Shown here: piece by piece, positions 20,817-33,095 of the stretch
Layout: each line of letters begins with the position of its first letter
How positions within the stretch are numbered: the stretch's first letter is position 1
NCBI GenBank assembly: GCA_030407085.1
Contig: CM059584.1
Coordinates: forward strand, 60,031,501 to 60,095,500
DNA: 64,000 bases
Origin: Trichopria drosophilae
Taxonomy: Eukaryota; Arthropoda; Insecta; Hymenoptera; Diapriidae
Reading direction: 5' to 3'
Position numbers and translations under genes: made by a program
The notes under the pieces: generated by a model
What the model saw: the letters and a program-made list of their open reading frames with translations, nothing else
Database searches by the model: none
Told to the model about the DNA's origin: nothing

Positions 20817-21600
20817 ATGAAAAAAAAAAACGAAAAACGAGTTTTATTTATGCCGAAAGGAGGAAATAGAAACTTTGTAGATGCAAAGAACTACAGACCA
20901 ATCAACCTAACAGCCTTCATATTAAATCTCTTGGAAAGTTTGGTTGAGAGGTATCTGATAGAAGGTTCTTTGAAATTTTCACCTTTAAATGGCGTAATCT
21001 ATGCCTACCAAGCTGGCAAATCTATTGAGGCAGCACTAATGTCAGCTGTGGGATTTGCGGAAAAGCAACTCAAAATACGGGAAGTGACCATTAGCGCCTT
21101 CCTAGATATTGAGGGTGCTTTAAACCGTACCTCGATCGAAGCAATTCTTAAAGGACCCGAAGAACATGAGGTACCGAGTGAAATTGTTAAATGGATCTTG
21201 AGGGAACTGTCTCTCAGAGCTGCTCTCAAGGAGGAGTACCCAATTCTGTGGAACCTGGTAGCAGACAGTCTGATCAGGAAACTAAACGAAAGTGGAATCA
21301 ATACTATAGATATGTGTATGATATCGGGATCCTAGCTGGAGGCAACCTCGAGGAAGTCTTGCAGGAGATAATTCAAGAATTCCTAAGCGTTGTGGAAAGA
21401 TGGTGCTTGTAAAAGACCTCTCAATTTAACCGGAGAAAATCCATCACAATGTTCTCTAAGAGTTGCAAGATCAAAAGACTCAGAGAACTGGTGATAGGGG
21501 GTAAGCAGATTCCATAAACCGGGGAAACCAAATATCTTGGAGTAATCCTGGATAAGATGCTGCTTCATTCACCAACTTCACAGTTCCCTCCACTACCTGT
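20817..21600 (+). pseudogene. LINE reverse transcriptase remnant
   Basis: Reads FMPKGGNRNFVDAKNYRPIN, then LTAFILNLLESLVERYLIEG, YAYQAGKSIEAAL and AFLDIEGALNRTS in one frame (20,817-21,335). After frameshifts it reads DIGILAGGNLEEVLQE and blocks resembling the thumb region up to about 21,600. This is the fingers/palm part of a non-LTR RT of the type with an AFLDIEGAF block. Catalytic ADD is degraded to VYD. Pseudogene. Confidence 0.75.
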
Positions 21601-21868
21601 GTGTGACATGGTAGTCTAACTGACTCCCAGCTCACAGAGGCTATCATTGATTATTAGTTTAATTCCTTTTCATAGTTATGTCAATAAAGATGGCTCGGTG
21701 ACTTTTGATAATCTATCACAGCATCGCAATCGAAAGTGGCAAGATTTATTTTCAGAATCTTGAAAATCATTATATTCTTTGATCATTCCTGCCTCTGATC
21801 TCTACTATTCATAATGCGATGATAAGCCAATTTACGGACATGTTTTCGATCGACTGCTAGCATGGTAA

Positions 21869-22740
21869 TTAGAAAGTTTTCGTGGTGACAACATTTCTTT
21901 CTTCGGTCCTCTGGCAATTGTCTTGTGACACTAATGATAGCAAACACGAGTCTTGATCCTTCAATGCAAGAACGGTGATTCTTATTTCGGAACCAGGAAT
22001 GTAAATTTTCAAAGTAAGAATGATTAGGGCCATCAATTCTGGCGTGGGATTATGCGTGCAAATACAGAACCTCAATAGTCTAGCAGTAATTATCCATCTG
22101 GTATGCGACAAATGACTTGGTTTCTTGAAAATTTTGATCTTGGTAGCAAGATCTTACCTCTCATCAGCACCTCTTATGACCCACCATTACATAAGTACCA
22201 CAGGTCAGAACTAGCATCTACTTTATCAATAGTAGAGAGGTCAACACTCGTTAACATTAAATCTAACCACGGAAAAATGATCATTTTTACTAATAGGTTT
22301 AACGATGGGGTCAGTATAAATAGTTGGACCTGATCTGGGACTATCCAAATACGGAAGCAAATGTAGAGGTAATGCATTAGAGCTGTCTAATTACAGTAAA
22401 CATATGAGTGCTTTACCTATCACATATTCCATTCCTCTGATAATGTCACCGGTCACATTAGTATTTACCACGGTTCCATCGTACCCAACAGTCGTCTGAG
22501 GTACTTCTCACCATCTTTGCTTTGACCAAAGATTTTTACATTGTACTCATTTTAAAGGCGTATTCAGGCTCGATACCATGCCCTTCTTACTTTGCGCATA
22601 TCAATAACTAACGATTGCTTATTATTAGCATAGGGCTGAAAAACAACACCTGGAAGAACTGCATTAGCAACAGTAGCTGCTCAATAATCAGAAATAGAAC
22701 CCCTGCTACAGATTGTTGAAATATTATAAACTGAAACATA
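21869..22740 (-). pseudogene. Unidentified decayed coding relic
   Basis: On the minus strand, protein-like stretches in successive frames occupy about 22,740 to 21,870, separated by a few stops and frameshifts. The longest single open pieces are 22,377-22,174 and 22,111-21,869. Composition is balanced, unlike the chance ORFs around it, and codon-by-codon reading looks coding over nearly 290 residues. I cannot match it to a transposon family. A relic of a host gene or of an integrated viral gene is possible; neither is shown. Confidence 0.3.
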
Positions 22741-23107
22741 CTTTCGACATTAAGGCTGACGATCTGTGAAAATAGTGCCTTGCCATTAAAATATTGGGAA
22801 GAGGAATATTTCTATTTGCAGTTTAATTGATACGCAAGGAAGAATCGAATACGATATGACATCACATCTCAGATTTCACTAAAAGTTCTGGATAAGTCAG
22901 TAATTTACATACGTATGAATGTGGTAAAAGAAATTTCATATATTTCAAAGTGTTTCAAAATGGCGGCCGCATTAAATTTTCACAAACTTTTTATTCGAAA
23001 AATTATTGCAAAAATATTGCATGTTAAAATATTATTAGAATTTGATGAAATTATATATAAATAAATAATCATGATAACAATATGGGCAACCACCCTACTC
23101 CCTTTCA
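22741..23107. other. AT-rich DNA, no gene seen
   Basis: Short AT-rich spacer. It contains one TTTCAAAATGGCGGCCGC word at about 22,954-22,971, similar to the core of the module seen elsewhere. Confidence 0.4.
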
Positions 23108-23800
23108 ATGCGGTTACAAGAAATGCAACGCGCAGGTCCCCTGACCATCGGGCTGCGTCGGATGCAAAATGTTCAATTCCAAAGAGGTGACTATCAGGGA
23201 GATTCTCTGAGTCCTCTACTCTTCTGCATCTCAGTATTGCTTCTATCCGTTGTTCTCCGACAATCTGAAGGGTACATATGTGGACCGCCTGGTGAACGTG
23301 CACATAAGACCACCCATTTATTCTATATGGATGATATTAAATTATACGCATCAGGCGAGGATCAATTACATCGATATCTGAACATCGCCCTCACATACTC
23401 GAGAGATATAGGCATGGAATTCGGATTGAACATGTGTGCAGTCGTTAATTTGTACAGAGGAAGGTCAGACTCCATTAACAACGATATGGAGCTCGTCAAC
23501 GGAAGTGTCACCCGTCACCTTAATGTCGAGGAAACCTACACATACCTGGGCGTGCCTCAGAGGCATGTCCCGGTGCAGTCTACAGCGGAAGGGATCGATA
23601 CCGGAGCCACTTTTCTGCTGCAGATGCCTGATCTTCGACTGGCTAACAGGAGCAAAAGACACTAACCATTTACGCTCGTTACTATTCTTCATGATGGAAA
23701 GTCTTTTGTACAGAATACGATGGACTTTGCTAGATGCGAAAATCCAATACCCGTACTCAAGACATCTGTCAACGATCTACCAAGTGTGAATAAGAAAGAG
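23108..23800 (+). pseudogene. R2-superfamily-like LINE RT fragment
   Basis: An open frame 23,108-23,665 reads GDYQGDSLSPLLFCISVLLL, then GPPGERAHKTTHLFYMDD with IKLYASGEDQLHRYL, and SRDIGMEFGLNMCAVV. The YMDD-(I/L)KLYA form of the catalytic box and the FS/SRDIxMxFG block are characteristic of R2/R4-type LINEs. The upstream fingers and downstream restriction-like endonuclease are missing; later blocks (TYTYLGV) continue briefly before frameshifts. A truncated, dead copy. Confidence 0.78.
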
Positions 23801-23923
23801 TCACTCACTGGACATGGTAGACCGTGATATTATCGTCTGATGATAAACAGATGTTACCGATAACCTTTTCAATTGTTGATTTGAAAGCTGCTTTTTGCTC
23901 TTTGTCACCCGGAGCTCAATATA

Positions 23924-24164
23924 ATAATTAAACCATGTAACGTGGGTCGGATTTTAATAAATTAACAAATGGCATACGGCTTTTGCCCCACCAATCAATT
24001 AAAAAACGGTCAATTTTTCATCGTGATTGACACATGTTTCCTCCTCGGGAATGCACGCGAGTCGGCCGAGAGGAGGAAAATATAGATTTCTCATCGGTGG
24101 GGCAAAAGCCGTATTTGATTTGTTAATTTGTTAAAATCTGACCCTCGTTACATCGTTTAATTAT
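23924..24164. mobile_element. 241-bp MITE with about 70-bp inverted repeats
   Basis: Left arm ATAATTAAAC...TGTAACG and right arm (inverted) match for about 70 bp, including TACGGCTTTTGCCCCACC. TA dinucleotides flank both ends (23,922-23,923 and 24,165-24,166), as for Tc1/mariner-type non-autonomous elements. The centre contains GGAATGCACGCGAGTCGGCC. Non-coding. Confidence 0.75.
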
Positions 24165-24166
24165 TA

Positions 24167-24714
24167 ATTTTTCAATTTTACACTCCATTGGTTAGTAATT
24201 TCACGTTTACACGATAGATTTATGAAATGAGCGTTATTATAACAAATTTTGAAAAATTATAGCACGATACGAATATGACACTGATTTTTTGAAACTTTAT
24301 TTACCGTTAAACGTTTAATAAACATATTTATTTGCAGCTTTTTAGTATGATAAACCACATCTAATGGTAATATATTCTGCATCGCATATGATGTGAGATG
24401 AAGGAAGTTGAAACAAAAAACCCTAATAAATAATGTAATGAAGAATGTCCATGCATACAGGGCTCGAAATTCGTACAGGTGTAACATTTAGAAAATATAC
24501 ATAGAACAACGTGGACAGAAAAATGACAATTTTTAAAATAATTAATTTCTCTAATGAAGGCAAGTCATATCCTAAATGGTTATCATCCAAACACATTTTC
24601 TTGTTCTTAGATTTGTACAAAAAACGCAAAAATCTAGATACAGCTTTTACCTAAACAATCTTAATCTTATCTATAAACTCAGTATTTCCCTTGAAAACAA
24701 TTAATAATACTTTA
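24167..24714. other. AT-rich DNA, no gene seen
   Basis: Only short ORFs of no recognised family. Confidence 0.4.
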
Positions 24715-25147
24715 GAGTTACACGCTTACTCGTTGCTGCGTTATTGAACACGCGACAATGTAAACGCAGAAAATCTTCCGATGAGTGTATGCAGGCACGA
24801 GTTGGTACGATCAAGAAAACATAGCGATGTTCAATAACCCAATTTTCAATGTTGCCTTTATTTTTCCACTAAGAGAGACACGAGTAACTATGCCGTACAA
24901 TTAAGCGCAATGTGTAAACGACGGGATCTTTGCACACGATGCGCGATAGCAAGAGATCTGTACAGAGCCGTGACCAATTTCGAACTAACTAAAACGTGCG
25001 AGAACCGGAAAACGGAACAGAGTCGAACATTATTCGCGATGTTGCTAAACTTATACAATAACTAATAGAGCCATCAGGTGGCCAATTATTATATATAATA
25101 TCGATTTACAAATCCGCAGAATTAAAGATTGCAAATCGCGACATACA
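24715..25147 (-). repeat. Putative BEL/Pao 3' LTR
   Basis: Read on the minus strand, a G-rich polypurine-like CCTCACGGGGGGC at the end of pol is followed at 25,147 by TGTATGTCGCGATTTGC. About 60 bases in there is a TATA-like ATTATATATAATAATT, and about 300 bases in a polyadenylation signal (AAATAAAGG). The distal border near 24,715 is approximate because no second LTR is visible. Placement directly after the integrase C-terminus supports the call. Confidence 0.5.
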
Positions 25148-25872
25148 GCCCCCCGTGAGGCTCGCAGGGGCTCGCAATAACACAAGTCGGATATGCGGAA
25201 AAATCTCTAGTAACAAAGAGCAACTTATTATTATTATTCTGACGCGTACATTTAAGCGTAGCGCAACTTAAGGATTTGCATGTACTTACATCTAACGAAT
25301 CCGCTCGAGCTTCTGAAGCTTCGATATCAACAGGCAATAGTGCGATCTGCATAAGCGGCCGAACGTACTCTGACGTGGCAGTACGAACAGTTACGATGCG
25401 CGTGAGCGAGTCAGAACCCGAATGACATCGAATAACGAGGGCTAAAGCCACTTAGTCGGACGTACATTCGGGCGCTTAAGGAGCACCTTCTGACCGGTTC
25501 GAACCGGTAGCTCTTTTCGCTGCCATTTTGACCGTAGCTGCAACGAGAGTAGGTAATCCGCCGACCACAATCGCCAAAATTGCTCATACATTTGACGACA
25601 CTGCTGCCAGTGTGACAAACGGTTCACTGGCAGTGCGAGCAACGATGGTTGCGGTTGCAGCTCCATTTGTTAAGAAATATCCCGGAGTTAGGGCTTTGAG
25701 ATTGTCAATGTCATTGGAAAGAGATTCGAGATGACGAGAGTTCAGTGCACATTCGATTTCGCACAATAAGGTGGCACACTCTTCCTCGAATGTGGGTTTG
25801 TGCTCTTTTAAAATTCTTTTGAGATGGAACTTCGCTTGCTTGACGCCGGCCTCCCATAGTCCGCCGAAGTGG
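25148..25872 (-). pseudogene. BEL/Pao integrase C-terminal region
   Basis: Minus-strand continuation of BEL pol after the 559-bp insertion. It reads (with frameshifts) HFGGLWEAGVKQAK, CEIECALNSRHLESLSND, LKALTPGYFL, VNRLSHWQQCRQMYEQFW, SLQLRSKWQRKEL, RPNVRPTKWL and VTVRTATSEYVRPLMQIALL. These are the last integrase blocks of BEL/Pao elements, ending near 25,290. Several frame changes show decay. Confidence 0.82.
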
Positions 25873-26431
25873 CCCCGCAGGGGACTTGTGGAAGAGAGCG
25901 GAGCGGGTTATCTCCGTCCACAATTTAATTGTGGAAGAGTGAGGGGTCGAAGTGCCGAGCTCGAAGAGGAGCAATGCTTTTGAAAGATCCGCTTCTCTTA
26001 GCAAGTTTTGAGAATTGACGACCTCACGGACCCGATCGTTCGGCTGGTCTGTGCCGACGAATGCCTGATCGTGAAACGACTCGAGAGACCCACCGTACTG
26101 GGGAGCTAGGGTGCGGTGTCAAGCCCCTGCCGGCGGGTTCCACACGGGGGAGCGCTACGGCGTGCCGTGTCCGTGCAGGCAGTAACCGCAGAAAGGGTTG
26201 GCCTCTAGCGGGCCGTGGCAACGTTAGAAAGGTTCTCTGAACCAACAGAAGCATCAAGGCAGGCAGCTTGTTGCTAATAAATGTGGTAGCTGACTTGTTG
26301 TATATCTTTTTTAAGTGTGCACAACCAGCGGTGCTGGCGCATCACTAAAATTTGGCCCCATTCCCCCGTGGGGGGGGGGGGGTGCCTTAAACCCGAGAGG
26401 GAGGCAAGACACCTTAAATAACCTACACTCA
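25873..26431. mobile_element. 559-bp insertion in BEL integrase with 15-bp target-site duplication
   Basis: AGTCCGCCGAAGTGG occurs at both borders (25,858-25,872 and 26,432-26,446). It encodes HFGG, which is read on both sides of the insertion in BEL pol. The insert is GC-rich, has a 14-G run near 26,371, and shows no inverted termini. A long direct duplication without TIRs is the signature of target-primed (LINE or SINE) insertion. I could not identify the family. Confidence 0.75.
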
Positions 26432-27964
26432 AGTCCGCCGAAGTGGGAAGAGGCTGGAGGAATGAAGTGCCAAGATGTGCCATCATTCGCAAGGAGATCC
26501 TTAAAGCCACTCTCTTCAATAGCAGCATGGAAAGCTACTCGTAGGCCTTTGCCAGCACCAACAAAATTGGTACCCTGATCACTATACATACAGCTTGAAA
26601 GCCCGCGCCTTGATACAAAACGCTTGTATGCAGCAATAAAGGCAGATGCGCTGTAATCAGAGATCAACTCCAGATAAAGAGCGTTTACTGAAAGACACAC
26701 GAATAAATCAACATAGGTGGGGTGTGCTGTGCGACCTCGCCCACTAGCAACACACACTTGAATAGGTCCCGCGTAATCGACCCCGCAGTGCGAGAACGGG
26801 CGTTCTGGTCGGATAACGCGAGGGGCTGGCAGGTTACCCATTAGCTAACGTGGTATCTGAACACGAAAACGAGCACAGGTCAGACAATTAAAAATGACTG
26901 ATCTGATCACTTTCTTCCATGGAGGGGCCACATGGCCTTAGAGATTGGTGCGTTTGTGACACACCACCGTGTAGACAACGAAAGAGTACGTGGCGAACCA
27001 AGAGTTGGACCGCACGATGAGGGCTCAGGACCGCAGGGTGCTTTACAGTGTGTGAGAGATCAGCATTTTCTAAGCGTCCACCCACACGAATCAGACCGTC
27101 CTCGTTCAGATATGGACTCAGCGACGAAAGAGGACTGCGAGTAGGTACAGCTTCATTGGACCGTAAAGCCTTAAGCTCGTTCGGTAGTAGTGCTATTTGA
27201 AGGCACCGAAACACACTCAGCATACCGATTCGGATTTCGTCTGCAGTTAAAGGGCCAGATGTGATCTTACCCGTTAGGCACTGACACTACCGTAACATGT
27301 AAGAGGTTATGCGCAGAATTCGTAACCACGTTGAGCAAGTCTGCACTATACGATCAATGGTGGTTGGTGACTTATCAACCACCGGACAGGAGTGAACTTG
27401 AGCTTCTAAGGCAGCGTCGTCTTCAAGAGGGGGCGGACAGTCAGACCATGTTTCAGGTGCTTGACTCAACCAAGGAGGGCCGTGCCTTCACAAAGAACTC
27501 TCCCGCAATTCTGGCGCAGACAAATCTCTGGATGTGAGGTCAGCTGGATTATCGCGACTGTTGACATGACGCCATGTAATGTTCGGGAGCGATGTTTGTA
27601 TCTCCGAAACTCTATTAGCCACGAAGGTTTTCTACCGCGTCGGGTGATCGTTGAGCCAATGGAGCACGATGGTGGCGTCCGAGCAGCAAGTGACTGTAAT
27701 GGTGGCGAACTGCGACGTTTTGCGAAGGACACCGATGGCTGGCGCTAAGAGAACCGCTGATAGGCACGACCTTAGTCTTGCTCATGAGCAATGAGATGAC
27801 AGGAGCGGAATTCGGTTGAACTATGCGGAGGTAGTCGACCGCGGCGCCATGGAGCAGCATCCGCGAAGCCGTGGAGTGTGCTCTCGAGCATACTCGGACG
27901 TTGACTGGTCCACCTCGGTGTCGAGAAGGAATCCAGACAACTAACACGGTGAGCTTCGATTGAA
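26432..27964 (-). pseudogene. BEL/Pao RNase H and integrase N-terminal/core
   Basis: Minus-strand BEL pol. RNase H remnants are near 27,900-27,700 (TLHGFADAAPW; SAPVISLLMSKTKVVPIS). The H2C2 integrase domain is at 27,223-26,888 (SPYLNEDGLIRVGGRLENAD, HPAVLSPHRAVQLLVRHV). The integrase core is at 26,841-26,432 (CGVDYAGPIQV, CMYSDQGTNFVGA, IPPASSHFGGL), with the first two Asp residues. The third acidic residue lies beyond the 559-bp insertion (GLWEAG). Frameshifts and stops interrupt it. The RT half is displaced to 37,901-38,740 by the 9.9-kb composite. Confidence 0.85.
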
Positions 27965-29158
27965 TTTGACCCAAAAGTTCTTGCACCTCGCGGTTTTTTG
28001 TAGGCATATTTTCAAATTTGTCTCGCGATTATTTTAAGCCGTAAATGAAAATAATCGATAGAGGGAAACTCGAAATATCTTGATTTTTCGCATTTTTTTC
28101 GAGGTTATCGTGAATATTTTCATAAAAATAACGTTTAGATCTAGTTTTTTTACATAAACATTTAGATTCTGACTCTAGAAAGATAATCCCGAAATGGTTT
28201 GATTACTTTTATATGTTAAGACTCAAAATATTTACAAAAATACGCAAAAAAACGTGGTTTTTATTTGTTTTCTGTAAATATAATTTGTCATAGGCACCCT
28301 GCGACAAAATACCTTCAGAATAAATTAAAGTATACAAAATTATCTGTAAAACTAAAAAAAAACATTGCATTATCTCGTTTGGTTCCAGAGTTAGAACCTT
28401 TAGAACATGCGTTTTAAAGAAAATATTCAGTACAATTTGTTTAAACTTTCACTTAATGTTGATTATATTATTCTACAAACGTCGATGGAAAAATCTGAGA
28501 AAACGATTTCGAGTAGACGAATTTCCGCACATTAAAAAAAAATATCTTCCTATCTATTGTATTTCCAAAGTTAGAAAGGTTTGAAGTATACAGGTTTTAC
28601 GTATGTTTATTCGACGTTCATCGCATACTGCAATTCTTAGAAGAATACACGCTGAAGAATATTAGCTGATTACGAATCTAATGTTAGATTTTAAAAATTC
28701 AAAATGGCCGAACAAAAATACAGAATGTTACTTGTTTGAAATGAAATTAAGTACTCGGGGGTTTTCGGGGTTGCAGATTACGATCCTGATATTAGAATTT
28801 GAACGTTCAAAATGGTGGATTCATATTGGCCGAACGAAAATACGAAAAGTTGCTTGCTCGAGATGAAATTAATTACTTGGAGGTTTTAAGGGTTGTGCAT
28901 TCTTACAAACACCATGCACATGAAAAACACTGTGTAACAGGTATACCCAAATCTAGGAAATTTCCTTTAAATTCGGCAAGTTATTCGAACCGTCATCGAG
29001 AACGGACGTGTTTACTTGCTCCTGGAAGCAAAATAAATAACAGTGTTATTTTCGATTCGAAGAAACTATGAATAATTTAAAGTGTTATGTGATAAGACAA
29101 AATTTGTTTTAATTGCATTTAAAAAGTACAATATAGTTTTTCTTATCTTTTTGGCCTA
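27965..29158 (+). repeat. Left arm of fold-back composite, non-coding part
   Basis: AT-rich arm. Around 28,670-28,905 it contains two tandem modules: TACTCGGGGGTTTTCGGGG, GATTACGA(A)TC-type words, TTCAAAATGGCCGAAC and TTCAAAATGGTGG. The mirrored sequence is at 36,700-37,900. The first 40-odd bases can also be read as BEL coding sequence, so the true arm border may lie slightly inside. Confidence 0.75.
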
Positions 29159-29830
29159 ATGACCAATCTATTAAAAAAACCCGTGTTGCAAAATCTGCAA
29201 AATCAGCAGAGCAGCGATATTGTAGTGCAGAATACATCGCAAATTGGATCGCATAAATCTAATAGTATAGGGGTATTTACCCAAAGCGAAACAAGTGAAG
29301 TGCTCGATGTAAACAATGTGTGGAAACAACAAAAGAGTAGGAAACAGAAAAGAAACAGTCCACAAAATGACAGAAATATAAGGCAGAAAAGAATATCTGA
29401 CTATATAACTGTCAAAATAAATACTGCTAATAAATTCCAAGCATTGGAAAGTAAAGAAAATGAAAATATTGAACAACCACAAGAAAGTGAAGTTGCTAAA
29501 GTACCAAAACCACCGCCAATATTTGTACCAGCAGTGCAAGATGTAAAAGTTGTGATAACCCTACTGGACACGACGGCCAAGGATGGATACGATCTGAAAT
29601 TAATAGGTAATGAACAATTTAAAATCCAGCTGAAAGATACTCAAAAATATGTGCAAGTTATCGCCCTATTGAAAGAAAAAGCGGTTAGCCACCATACCTT
29701 CCAGTTGAAACAAAACCGCAATTTTAGGGTTATAATGAAAGGAATACACCCATCCACAGACATACAAATGGTAACCCAAGAACTAACTCAAAAAGGACAT
29801 CATGTGGAAAATATAAATCCAATACTATGA
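29159..29830 (+). pseudogene. Jockey-type LINE ORF1 (Gag-like), C-terminally deleted
   Basis: 223 codons beginning MTNLLKKPVLQNLQ, nearly identical to the minus-strand copy at 35,512-36,699. ORF1 of Jockey LINEs is an RNA-binding Gag-like protein. This copy reads through the central domain (DGYDLKLIGNEQFKIQLKDT; FQLKQNRNFRVIMKG) and then stops after HHVENINPIL. The zinc-knuckle third present in the other copy (about 172 residues) is deleted. ORF2 begins 22 bases after the stop codon. Confidence 0.85.
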
Positions 29831-29852
29831 CACTTTTAACTACGAAAACATA

Positions 29853-32468
29853 ATGGCTGAAACTCTTAAAATATCTTTATGGAATGCTAATGGCTTGACA
29901 CAAAGATGTCAAGAGTTAAAAGCATTTTTGACCCAAGAGAATATAGATGTCATGCTGATCTCTGAAACACACTTCACTACTCGAAGTTTCATTAAAATAC
30001 CTAAATATACCATTTATCATACTCGACACCCGGATGGTACAGCTCATGGTGGTACAGTTGTTATTATTAAAAGTAATATTAAACACCATGAATTACCACA
30101 ATTTCAACATGATTATCTACAAGCAACTAATATACTTATCGAAGATTGGATTGGACCGATGGCCATTTCGGCTATCTATTGCCCTCCAAAACACACTATA
30201 AGCGAAGAACAGTTTACTACTTACTTTAATACAGTAGGCTATCGATTTGTAGCCGGGGGTGACTTTAATGCAAAACACCAGCAATGGGGATCTAGATTAG
30301 CCACAACTAGAGGAAGAGCACTACTCAAAGCAATTACAATAAATAGATTATCTCATCTGTCAGCTAGAGTACCCACTTATTGGCCTACTGACAGATTAAA
30401 AACCCCTGATGTGATTGATTTTGCTGTGACAAAAGGAATAGCAAGAAACTGTCTCCAGGTGAAAGCTGGTTTAGACCTATCGTCTGATCATTCACCGGTT
30501 ATAATTACTCTTAGTACACAAATAAAAAGTAAAATTAAATCACAGAGACTCATTAGTAAAAAAACTGATTGGTTTAAATTCAGACGAATATTGGAACAAA
30601 GGATAACTTGCACTATACCCTTGAAAACAGAAGCTGATTTGGATGATGCTGTAAAAAATTTATACGAACTTGTGCAACGAGCAGCTTCGGATGCTACACC
30701 TGACGCATGTGTACTACATACAACTGAAGTAATACCCACTTGTGTGAAACGAGTAATTGCAGAAAAACGGTATTTAATAAATAAATGGCAAAGAGAAAAA
30801 CGGCGATAAATAAAAAAATATTGAACAATGCGGCAAAAAAGCTTAAAAACCTTCTTTCTGACTTGAGAAATCAATCCTTTCAAGATTATATGGAATCCTT
30901 AACGACCACAAAAGCATCAGACTACTCTCTCTGGAAAGCAACGAACAATTTTAAACGTCCGCAACAACGAATTCCGCCGGTGAGGAAAACTGATGGGAAC
31001 TGGGCGAGGAATAATAACGAAAAGGCTATGACCTTCGCAAGTCATCTTGCAGATGTTTTTACACCATACGCATCTGAAAATGCTGAACATTATGAAAGTG
31101 ATTTATCCGCCTCCCTAACACCATTAGCTATGGACAACAAGCCAATAGACAGTTTTAAAATAAAAGAAGTGAAAGCTGTAATCAACAAATTAAATCCTAA
31201 AAAGGCTATGACCTTATTACAGGGAAAATATTAAAGGAAATCCCAACCAAAGCGATTCGATTAATTACTATAATATTTAATGCTGTTTTGAGGTTAAACT
31301 ACTTTCCCGATTCATGGAAGGTTGCCCAAATAATCATGATTGCTAAACCAGGAAAAAATCTGCAACAGATCAATTCATATAGGCCAATTAGACTTCTACC
31401 AATTTTTTCAAAAATCCTTGAAAAACTGCTTTTAAAGAGATTGCTACCGGTATTAGAAAAAAACAACATTATCCCAAATTTGGATTTAGAAACAAACACG
31501 TTACACCTGAACAAGTACACAGAGTTGTAGCAAAAATTGTAAAAGCCTTTGAAGATGAAAAATACTGCTCTGCAGTATTTTTGGATATTACTCAGGCCTT
31601 TGATAAGGTTTGGCATGAGGGAGTACTTAGCAAAATAAAAGCAAAATTACCCCAGCGATTTTACGCTATACTTAAATCATACCTGAACAATAGATACTTT
31701 TTTGTGAAATGTCAAGATAAAAATTCTAAATTTTTTCCAATACAAGCGGGAGTTCCTCAAGGTAGCGTCCTGGGACCAATACTATATCTTATATACACAT
31801 CAGATCTACCAGTAACAACTAAAACAGAAATAGCCACATTTGCTGACGATACAGCTATCATCTCAATCAGTAATGACCCAGTAGAAGCTTCAAATGACCT
31901 TCATAAAAATCTGGATGCTACTGAAAAGTGGTTTAAAAACTGGAGAATGAAAGTTAATGAAACCACGTCTGTCTACGTAACGTTCACCTTGCGGAAACGA
32001 ACTTGTCCACCAGTCTTCCTAAACAATCTAATATTACCACAAGCTGAAGATGTTAAGTATCTAGGTATGTATCTAGATAGACGACTTACCTGGAAGAAAC
32101 ATATTTGGATGAAACGAAAGCAGCTAGGCATAAAATTTCGTAGTATGTACTGGCTCCTGGGGAAAAAATCGCAGCTGACACTAGAGAATAAAAACCTTCT
32201 ATACAAGTGCATCTTGAAACCAATATGGACCTACGGTGTTCAACTGTGGGGAGGTTCTGCAAATGCCAACATCAAAATCATTCAGAGGTTCCAGTCGAAG
32301 GTTCTCAGGACTATAACCAATGCTCCATGGTATGTTCCAAACGAAATCTTACACAATGATCTTGGAGTGAAAACAGTGAAGGGTGCGATTATGACATGTA
32401 GTAAAAGATACCAAGCACGACTCAAAAAGCATCCTAACCAACTTGCAACGAACCTGATATGCAGATGA
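29853..32468 (+). pseudogene. Jockey-type LINE ORF2: endonuclease and reverse transcriptase
   Basis: Plus-strand ORF2, broken into pieces by a few frameshifts or deletions. The AP-endonuclease domain (29,853-30,809) is open: LWNANGLTQR, LISETHF, VAGGDFNAKHQQWGS and SSDHSPVI. RT pieces follow: KVAQIIMIAKPGKN with NSYRPIRLLPIFSKILEKLL (31,288-31,500), then 31,581-32,468 with DITQAFDKVWHEG, AGVPQGSVLGPILY and TFADDTAIIS, so the catalytic FADD is intact, and KYLGMYLDRRLTWKKH. About 100 residues of RT around 31,230 and 31,500 are disturbed. Clade Jockey by motif style. Target-primed retrotransposition would need an intact frame, which is lacking. Confidence 0.9.
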
Positions 32469-32681
32469 TCTGCTCATAGCAGGTTAAAGAAAAAGGTAAA
32501 CCCTTTGGACCTTCCTTCGAGATACTGATGTTTATGTGTTATATAGTGGATTATAAGTACAAATTGTAATTGAGTAAATCTAATGTGATTTTCTTACTAC
32601 ATGTCAATGTAGCTGTCACAAATGTAGCCTATTGTCCTGATGGACAGATTGCAAAATTCAAATAAAGTAAAAAAAAAAAAA
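32469..32681 (+). other. LINE 3' UTR with poly(A) tail
   Basis: After ORF2 the sequence runs to AATTCAAATAAAGT and a 12-base A run (32,670-32,681), a typical LINE 3' end. Sequence beyond it belongs to the transposase unit, not BEL. The LINE was therefore inserted into the DNA transposon, not into BEL directly. Confidence 0.7.
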
Positions 32682-33095
32682 TTCAGCAATTATATTTTCA
32701 AAACATTTTATTTGAACTAAACTGAGTACTCGAAAAGTAAAACGCAAAATTGATTCTCAAATATTACTTTACTTAAGAAAATAATTTACTTTGAAATAAA
32801 AAATATAGTTAACTAATTTTTAGAATCTTTTTCAATGTAAGTAGTTTTAATTTTATTTGTTTTATTTTATATGTTTTCTAAGGAAAAAATATCAACTATG
32901 TATAGTACAGATGAAAATTTTGTATATACTTATTTATTTCTACTGATACAACATATCGCGTTGGCAGTGCGTTCGTTATTTTACAAAAGTTATATCCATG
33001 GTAACGTATGTTATATTTTTCTTCATGGTTATGTCGTGTGTCGTCATATATCTATAGATGTCATTGAAAGCGGCGATTTATTTACGTAACTATCT

